The position numbers were made by a program, and so were the translations under genes. The notes beneath the pieces are model-generated. The model ran no database searches. It was not told the DNA's origin and was given only the letters and a program-made list of their open reading frames with translations. A stretch of 64,000 nt of DNA, from contig JAKZHN010000024.1 of assembly GCA_037179335.1 (NCBI GenBank), positions 124,001-188,000 of the forward strand. The letters are read 5' to 3'. Below, piece by piece: positions 57,863 through 64,000 of the stretch. Numbering within the stretch: the first letter of the stretch is position 1; the number at the start of each line of letters is the position of its first letter. The stretch is from Cyclaneusma minus (taxonomy: Eukaryota; Ascomycota; Leotiomycetes; Marthamycetales; Marthamycetaceae).

Positions 57863-59976
57863 ATGGACGACACCGAGCGACGCGCCGCAAAGCGCTCGCG
57901 ATTCGACCAGACTGAACCCAAACGCCCTTCGCGCTTCGACCGCAGGTCGCGTTCTCCGCCCGCCATTAAATCGGAGCCCAGACGCAGCAGGAGTCCTATT
58001 GGAAGGGGATCTGGCAGCCCAGCTGTTGAATCTGCCAGAAAGCCCGTTGCGGATCCGGCTGCTGCTGCAGGTGAGTGGCCACAGATCTGAGAATTCCGTG
58101 AACGTGGGCTGATGGTGAAGTAGCTGCCGCTGCCGCCAAGATCAATGCCCAACTCCAGGCCAAGAAGGGCATCCAGCATGTCGATGTTCCTCCCATCCGA
58201 TCCGTACATATATCTGAACAAGGTTGGAGCCTGCATCGCACATACTGACTGAGCTACAGACCCTGAGCCCTTCGGCCGGCGCATCCGCATCTCCCAAGCC
58301 CGCCAGCGGAAACAGCGCCAGCACAGTCAATGGTGAGATGTACATTGCAGACGGCGACTACATTCGAGACATCGAAGTGAACGATCTTCGCAACCGCTAC
58401 ACACTGACCAAAGGCTCGACTCAAAAGATGGTAAATACTTCTTGTGTTGATTCTCCACTGATAAGTCAGGCAACTTCGCGGTTCCTCGCAAATCATCCTC
58501 TCAATCTCCTGCTACCCCCTAGATTCTTGTTCTTCTATACCCCTGTACCCTATTATATACTCTTGTGTGGGATGCTCTGGCTTACAAGAAGCGTCGAATA
58601 GCTCTCAGCTCACCTCCCTCTTTGGCATCTGCTAACTCCCGCTGCGTGACATAGATCAAAGAAGAAACCGGCGCTGGTACGCTATACCTTATCACCACTT
58701 ACGTTGTTTATTGAAATAGGAATGTTGACTTTTGAAGATGTCACCACGCGAGGAAACTACTATCCCGACAAGAGCATGGCCACCGCCGCGGTAAGTCGAG
58801 GCTCGACTTTCTTGGATTGAATGAGTTGCTGATGTGGGAGACAGAACCCGCCCCTTTACCTGCACATTACGAGTACGACGAAGTCCGGTTTGGAGAAGGC
58901 TGTTGAGAAGATCAATGAGCTTATGAAACAAGAATTGCCGAACTTGGTCGATGAACGACGTTTCCGGAGACGTGAGCCGGAGCAAGTGGAGAGAGATGAA
59001 CTTGGTCGTGTAAGTGTTGTGTGGAGAGCTTCTCAACTTTGAGCATCTGCTAACTCTGACCTCTTAGCGCAAATGGCCCGAAGAGAAAATCCCCATCGAC
59101 CTTGAGTCCGTCCCCGGCTTTAACCTCCGTGCACAGGTTGTAGGCCACGGCGGTGCCTATGTCAAGCACATCCAGCAAGAGACCCGCTGCCGTGTTCAGA
59201 TCAAAGGCCGTGGCTCCGGCTTCTTGGAGCACGCCACAGGCCAGGAAAGCGACGAGAACATGTACCTGCACGTCGCCGGCCCTGACCCCAAAGAAGTGCA
59301 GCGCGCCAAAGAACTCTGCGAAGACCTGCTCACCAACGTGAGACAGCAATACGAAGAGTTCAAAGCCCGTGGACCACCTCAACGCGGGGGCTACAACGAT
59401 CGCGGCCCTTCCACTGGATACGGCGGCCAGAATGGTTATGCGGACCGTCCTCACGATCGCCACAACGACCGGAGCAATTCCTACGGCGGTGGATATGGAG
59501 GCGGCTACAACTCCCCCGCCCCACCAACTCCAGTCAACGGCGGAGTCATGTCTCCAGCAACCCCCGGTGCTGCTCCCGGCGCTGGAAGTCCTGCGAATGC
59601 CGACTATGCAGCCCAGTACGCCCAATACTCGCAGCAATACCCAGGCGGCCAGGATCCGTACGCGGCTTACGGTGGCTATGCGGCTTATGTGCAGTGGTAT
59701 CAGTACTACTACCAGCAGATGGCTCAGCAGGGAGCTGCTTCGGGTGCTCCTGGTGCTCCTCCGGGAACGAGTGGCACGCCGGCTGCTCCAGGTTCTGCTC
59801 CCCCTCCACCGCCTAGTGAGCAGCCACCTCCGCCGCCACCGGGTGGTGATCCCGCACCGCCACCACCTCCTCCGGGTGGATCGGGCGCATACAACAATGT
59901 GAGTACTTTGATGTTTTGACAAAAGGGGAGGAAGTGCTAACTATGGATACAGGTTCCGCCTCCACCTGGCTTGTGA
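57863..59976 (+). CDS. KH-domain RNA-binding protein (KHDC4/BLOM7-like)
   Basis: The protein has 523 residues in eight exons: 57863-58070, 58124-58203, 58260-58430, 58655-58676, 58720-58790, 58845-59009, 59068-59898 and 59953-59976. The N-terminus is an RS-like segment (KRSRFDQTEPKRPSRFDRRSRS). Two KH-type units follow: one around 120-200 (YIRDIEVNDLRNRYTLTKG, TTRGNYYPDKS, PPLYLHITS) and one from about 255 (KIPIDLESVPGFNLRAQVVGHGG with KHIQQETRCRVQIKGRGSGF), whose order and loops match KHDC4-type proteins that act with the spliceosome. The last third is Gly/Tyr/Pro-rich with polyproline. Exon 4 is a 22-nt micro-exon, and the intron after it is only 43 nt. A repeat element lies 200 bases downstream. 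Confidence 0.86.
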
Positions 59977-60173
59977 TGTCTACTAGTCTAAGGCATTATG
60001 TACGTCGTCAAATTCGACAACGATACCGGCGGCCACCTCTATCCAGCTGCCATCCACCAGCTCTTCTTCGGGGTGTACTTGCAGCAAGTTTTTCTCATTT
60101 GCCAATTCGTCGAAGAAGACTGTCTCCCACAAGTATGGATCATGATTTGCGTCTTTGCTCTGACCCTTGCATA

Positions 60174-60526
60174 CCAGTGGTATTTGTTAGGAATATCCCT
60201 AGTAATTCGAAATATCCTCAGTAATTGAGAGTAACCCCAATTACTGGGAATAACCCCAGTAATTATCCCCAATAATTAAGAATATCAGCAGTAACTAGAA
60301 ATATCCCCAGTAATTGAGAGTAATTCCAATTATTGGGAATATCTCCAGCAATTGGAAATGTCCCCAGTGATTAGACATATTCCCAGTGATTATGGATATG
60401 ATATATCCTCAAAGCTTAAGGATTCAAGGAATAAGAATATCCCAAAAATAGGGATATCTCATGATTAGCTAACTACCGCCACCCCTTTGAATTCAGAAAG
60501 GGGGTGCAGACTTTTGTCGTCCCACT
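60174..60526. mobile_element. MITE-related element with one clear end
   Basis: The right end (to 60526, followed by TA) reads ...ggtgcagacttttgtcgtcccactg, the inverted terminal sequence of the family. The left end at about 60174 keeps only ccagtgg after TA. The interior, 60180-60400, is the longest array here of the 19-bp repeat (agtaattgagagtaacccc type). Confidence 0.6.
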
Positions 60527-60528
60527 GT

Positions 60529-60844
60529 AGAATGCGGAAAAACGTAGGCCAGGAGTTCGTTTTTGGAATTTCTGACTGTTGAAGACCGTTTGGGTCGAGT
60601 ATGTCAGCAGAGTTGTGCCGCTGCATCTCATCGTTCTTGCTCTCTGTGACACTGGAGGCGCGGGGCTAGCATCAGTACTCTCATAAGCACCGGCGGCTTT
60701 TACGGACTTACGAGGTTCATGTGTTTACGTTCAAGGCTCAGCTACTAGGTACTTATCCTAGCAACCCTACGAAAGGACTCGATCAAGCCCCCCACAATCT
60801 AACCTTCATCACTGTAATTTGTTGCAGCTGTCATATCAAGCAAA
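60529..60844. other. upstream region of the Rossmann gene
   Basis: No gene is seen. It likely holds the promoter of the gene starting at 60845. Confidence 0.4.
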
Positions 60845-61890
60845 ATGAAAATCATTCTAGCAGGATCGACGGGATTTGTCGGTCGCGAAGTGCTCGAACA
60901 ATGCCTTGCGCACCCGGCGATTACGTCCATTGTCGTGCTCTCGCGGCGGCCTATTGCAGTCAGTGATGGCAACGACGGCAAGCTGAAAGTTGTTATTCTG
61001 GAAGATTTTGGCGAATGGCCGGGTAGTGTGGTGCAAGAACTCAGAGGCGCGGAGGCTTGTCTCTGGTAATTTTACATATTTTCTGTATACGGCGAATGCT
61101 AATGCGAGTTACAGGACTCTGGGCGTGCCTCCTAGCCAGGCACCAGACAATGAGACAAATTGTCGGATTAGTGTGGAGTATACGAAAGCTGCTCTTAAGG
61201 CATTCGAGGAGGCTGGGATCGCGTCAGGGAGTGGGAAGAGGTTGAGGTTTGTGTACTTGAGTGGCGCGTGGGTGGAGAGAGATCAGAAGAAGATGTTGTG
61301 GTTTAAGCAGGATTATAGACGAATCAGGGTTTGTTTTTTTTTATTCTTACTCATTTTTGCATTTCCTGGGGTTGCTACAGTGGCTGGAAAAGAGTCTGAA
61401 TACGGCATACAGTCTCTGCTGGATTGCAAATATTCCAAATAACCAGGAATATTCCCAGTAATTAGGAATATTTCAAGTAATTTGGAATATTCCCAGTAAT
61501 TAGGAATATTTCAAGTTATTGGGAATATTTCTGATTATTTGGGGTAATTACAATTATTCAGAGACTGTAGACCGTATTCAGACTTTTTTCCTCCCACTGT
61601 ACGAGTTTACTGCATTCACAAAAAGGCTGAATCTGATGTTGACATTGTTCTAGGGTCAAGCAGAGAATTTGTTACTCGAGTATGCGCAAGATCATGAAGA
61701 GAGTTTTGAGACGTGCGTTCTGAGGCCAGGCATGGTGCTTGACAGGGGGATGAGCTTGAGGAGCGCGGTTTGGGGCATGGGCCCTTCGGTGGGAGTGGAT
61801 GCGCTGGCGAAGGTCATGGTGAGAGTGGGCTTGGAGGGAAGCGACCGCCAGGTGATGGAAAATGCGATGATCGGAGAATTAGCAGCTTGA
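60845..61890 (+). CDS. small NAD(P)-binding Rossmann-fold protein with MITE in its second intron
   Basis: The protein has 223 residues in three exons (60845-61065, 61115-61328, 61654-61890). It starts MKIILAGSTGFVGREVLEQCL, a GxTGxxG dinucleotide-binding loop, followed by SIVVLSRRPI after strand 2. FVYLSGAWVERDQ and CVLRPGMVLDRGM fit atypical short-chain reductase or NAD-dependent epimerase relatives. A catalytic Tyr-xxx-Lys is not evident, so catalytic activity is uncertain. The second intron (61329-61653) is 325 nt and contains a 222-bp MITE; the remainder would be about 101 nt. Unspliced, the frame would stop inside the element. Confidence 0.82.
61378..61599. mobile_element. MITE, 222 bp, inside an intron of the Rossmann gene
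   Basis: TA flanks it at 61376-61377 and 61600-61601. The inverted ends start CAGTGG and share gagtctgaatacgg and tacagtctctg blocks with the copy at 46.7 kb. The right end is almost identical to that copy, while the left end has several changes. The interior has 19-bp repeats of the type agtaattaggaatatttca. Confidence 0.9.
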
Positions 61891-62223
61891 TGGCTTTTTC
61901 TTTTGGGGATACATAGGTATGGTCAGTCTCTCTTTCTACTGCTTTGACAGAGTCAAAACTAGTTAGCTGAATCTAGAGTTCGCATCATTCATTCTTTGAC
62001 CTATTATTCCCAAGGCACAGTTGTGACCTTCTGGCTTTGTGTGCAAATAGCGCGCCCGGTTTCGTCGACTCGAGAGCAGTTCTCCTTTGTTCATCAACCA
62101 CCATTTGTCGAGAGCTTCGGTTTCTTCACTTGTACTCTGCACCTGAAATATCGCAACTACTTGCTATCGATCCGAAGTCGATTCTCGATACTCACCCGCA
62201 TTCTTCCTGTCGAGTTGCCCACC
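61891..62223. other. intergenic, promoter of the kinase-like gene
   Basis: No gene is seen. An open frame continues upstream of the chosen start at 62224 but has no conserved sequence. Confidence 0.4.
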
Positions 62224-63950
62224 ATGGATCCCGAGATGTTGAGTTACTTCAAGCGCGATGCGCATTACAAGCGATATCCTGATTACATCTGGACCGGGCA
62301 ACGCGAGTATTATGGGACTTATTACATCGATCTTAAGAGGAGGCAGGAACAGATGGCAGAAGAAGATGAAAGGGAGGCCAAGAGACCCAAGACTGGTGGC
62401 GGGGCTAGCGGGGGTGATGAGCCGGAAGATTTTGGCTTTGGCGGTGGTGATGAACCTGAAGATTTCGGAGGGGATGAAGGAGGAGGTAAAAGCGCGATTC
62501 AAGAAGCCTCTGAATATTACCGGAAACGAGCGGCGGCGTCTAATCAACGGGAAGTGGAGGCGAGGGAAAACAGGGGCGAGACGGGGTGGCTTGCATCACA
62601 CAAGAAGTGGAAAAACGGCCCCTCTGAAGACCACAGGGGCATGGCGGTTCTAGGACAAGGAAGTTTCGGCATCGCGGGGCTTTTCCAGGCTTTTGACGAG
62701 GACGACCCGGAGAAGGTTACCGACAGTGTTGTTGTCAAACAGACACCCGCCATGCCTGGTGGAGCCAGATGGGAGGGCCAGCTCCTGCAGCTTTTCCAAG
62801 GCAAGTGTCCGCATATCCACCAGATCGTTGAAGGCCCCTACGAAGACGAGGGCCAGAAGACACTGGCGAGGTTGGACAATGGTCCTGTCGAGCGGATTCT
62901 CACCGAGTATATGACATATACTCGGTACTATATGGTGGGAGGTACGCTGCTGAATTATCTGAAGCACCCAAAGAACAAACCCAGCGAGGCGCAAGCGTGG
63001 TCGATTTTTAAGTGTCTGGCTAAGGCTGTTCTTGCTTTGCATAAGGGTTCGGAGGATCTAGATGCGCCACGCTGGGAACATACACAGCTATGTATGTTTC
63101 CGAAGCTTTTTTCCGAAGCCCTTATTGAACAAAGAACAACGGCTCACACATACTAGGTCACTTTGACATCAAGAACGAAAATGGCAAGTCGAGCTTTTTT
63201 GGTTGAGAAATAAATTGGAGATCTAATGATTTCTATAGCTTTCGTCTCTTTCGTCGATGACGAAGAACATGGATATGGAAAGTACCCCATCGTCAAGGTA
63301 AGACACCCACCCATGTCAGTCAGACAAGACCAAAATGCGGTGGTCTCTGTTGTCCTCCATAGAGTTTTTAGACTAAAATTTTTACAGCTTGCCGATTTCA
63401 GCGTGTCTGCTTTTATTCCAGAAGACGAAGATGACTGGGAGGCCTTCCGGCGCCAGAACATGCAGCTTGGTAGGTCCTCTTTCTCTTTCTCTCCTCCCCT
63501 CAAACCCTGCATTCACTCATTTACTAATCTACATCTCCAGGAAACCCCTTTGTTCTTCCTCCAGTAAGCCCTCTTCGCACCCTATCCTCACCCTATCCCC
63601 ACCCCTCCCCCATATTCAAAATTTTCCTCAACAAAACTACCAAAACCCCATCTTTTGTGCATCTCCCTATACTGATTCCAATCCCACTCTTGCAGGAACA
63701 AGGAAATTCCCACCTGCGCCGCCAAAGACGCGGTGTTGATCCCGCGAGCGACCGGCTACAAGGCGAGCACATCTACCGCGAGTGTTTCCGCGAAGCCAAC
63801 CCAGAGTGGTATCCGCGCCAGTTGTATTCCGCCTATCACTATGACCACAACGAGAGCGTATCGAGTTATGAAGCGCGTCGGAAAGCTTGGGAAAAGGCGC
63901 TTTGGGTGCCTAAATATCCAGTCCCTGGGACGCCGGGGAACATCTGGTGA
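62224..63950 (+). CDS. divergent protein kinase-like protein
   Basis: The protein has 437 residues in six exons (62224-63091, 63157-63183, 63239-63297, 63388-63469, 63541-63563, 63696-63950). An acidic, Gly-rich N-terminus (about 1-120) precedes a kinase-like fold. A glycine loop GQGSFG is at 144-149, a likely ATP-binding Lys at 172 (VVVKQ), and the catalytic loop HFDIKNEN at 291-298. The metal-binding segment reads LADFS at 319-323, where DFG is usual. Thus the key Asp, Lys and Asn are kept while HRD and DFG are altered. The 27-nt second exon carries the catalytic loop and ends at a GC donor (GCAAGT at 63184). The target is unknown. Such divergent kinases are common in filamentous ascomycetes. 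Confidence 0.78.
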
Positions 63951-64000
63951 GACAGCGCGCTTTTTCCTTTTTCCCTGAATCAATGGGACATGGCATGGCA

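Overview
The window is nuclear DNA of a filamentous ascomycete (Pezizomycotina). The evidence is the short spliceosomal introns (mostly 45-100 nt, GT-AG with a few GC-AG), typical fungal families (Zn2Cys6 regulator, CFEM-GPI protein, 2EXR protein, OrsD-type protein, Rds1/ferritin-like secreted protein, DHA1/DHA2-type MFS transporters), a dispersed 5S rRNA gene and single intron-containing tRNA genes. I cannot fix the genus from sequence alone. Exon models were built by hand from splice sites and reading frame; every complete model adds up to a whole number of codons.

Layout. 0-5 kb: the 3' end of an MFS transporter, a small hypothetical gene, and an unusual regulator with an AT-hook and a C-terminal Zn2Cys6 cluster. 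5-12.6 kb: an inverted-repeat module, a TMEM184/DUF300 membrane protein, a 2EXR protein, a MITE and a CFEM-GPI protein with 132-bp internal repeats. 12.6-22.7 kb: long gene-poor stretches around a Kex2-processed repeat precursor (KEP-like, frameshifted at a G tract), a TPR-SET protein and an EAF elongation factor. 22.7-31.9 kb: 2-methylcitrate dehydratase, three tRNA genes, a long empty stretch and a secreted intradiol-dioxygenase-like protein. 32.4-38.5 kb: a tandem array of four related genes or gene remnants of a family I do not recognise. 39.4-48.7 kb: 5S rRNA, ferritin-like protein, two MFS transporters, tandem repeats, OrsD-type protein. 49.2-64 kb: NmrA-like reductase, ornithine carbamoyltransferase, DUF3712 membrane protein, acetolactate synthase regulatory subunit, KH-domain RNA-binding protein, a small Rossmann protein and a divergent protein kinase.

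Relations. Most genes are unrelated housekeeping or accessory loci: arginine synthesis (OTC), branched-chain amino acid synthesis (ILV6-type) and propionate breakdown (PrpD) are scattered and do not form a cluster. I see no secondary-metabolite backbone enzyme.

Three things stand out. First, the KEP-like precursor at 15.5 kb encodes six ADPTHA-like hexapeptides between KR/KREA sites. Second, the 32.4-38.5 kb array shares C-terminal architecture, the position and phase of its last common intron, and even intron sequence. Third, a family of non-autonomous TA-flanked elements with about 40-bp inverted ends and an internal 19-bp repeat has inserted twice into introns (46.7 and 61.4 kb), with further copies at 10.6 and 60.5 kb.
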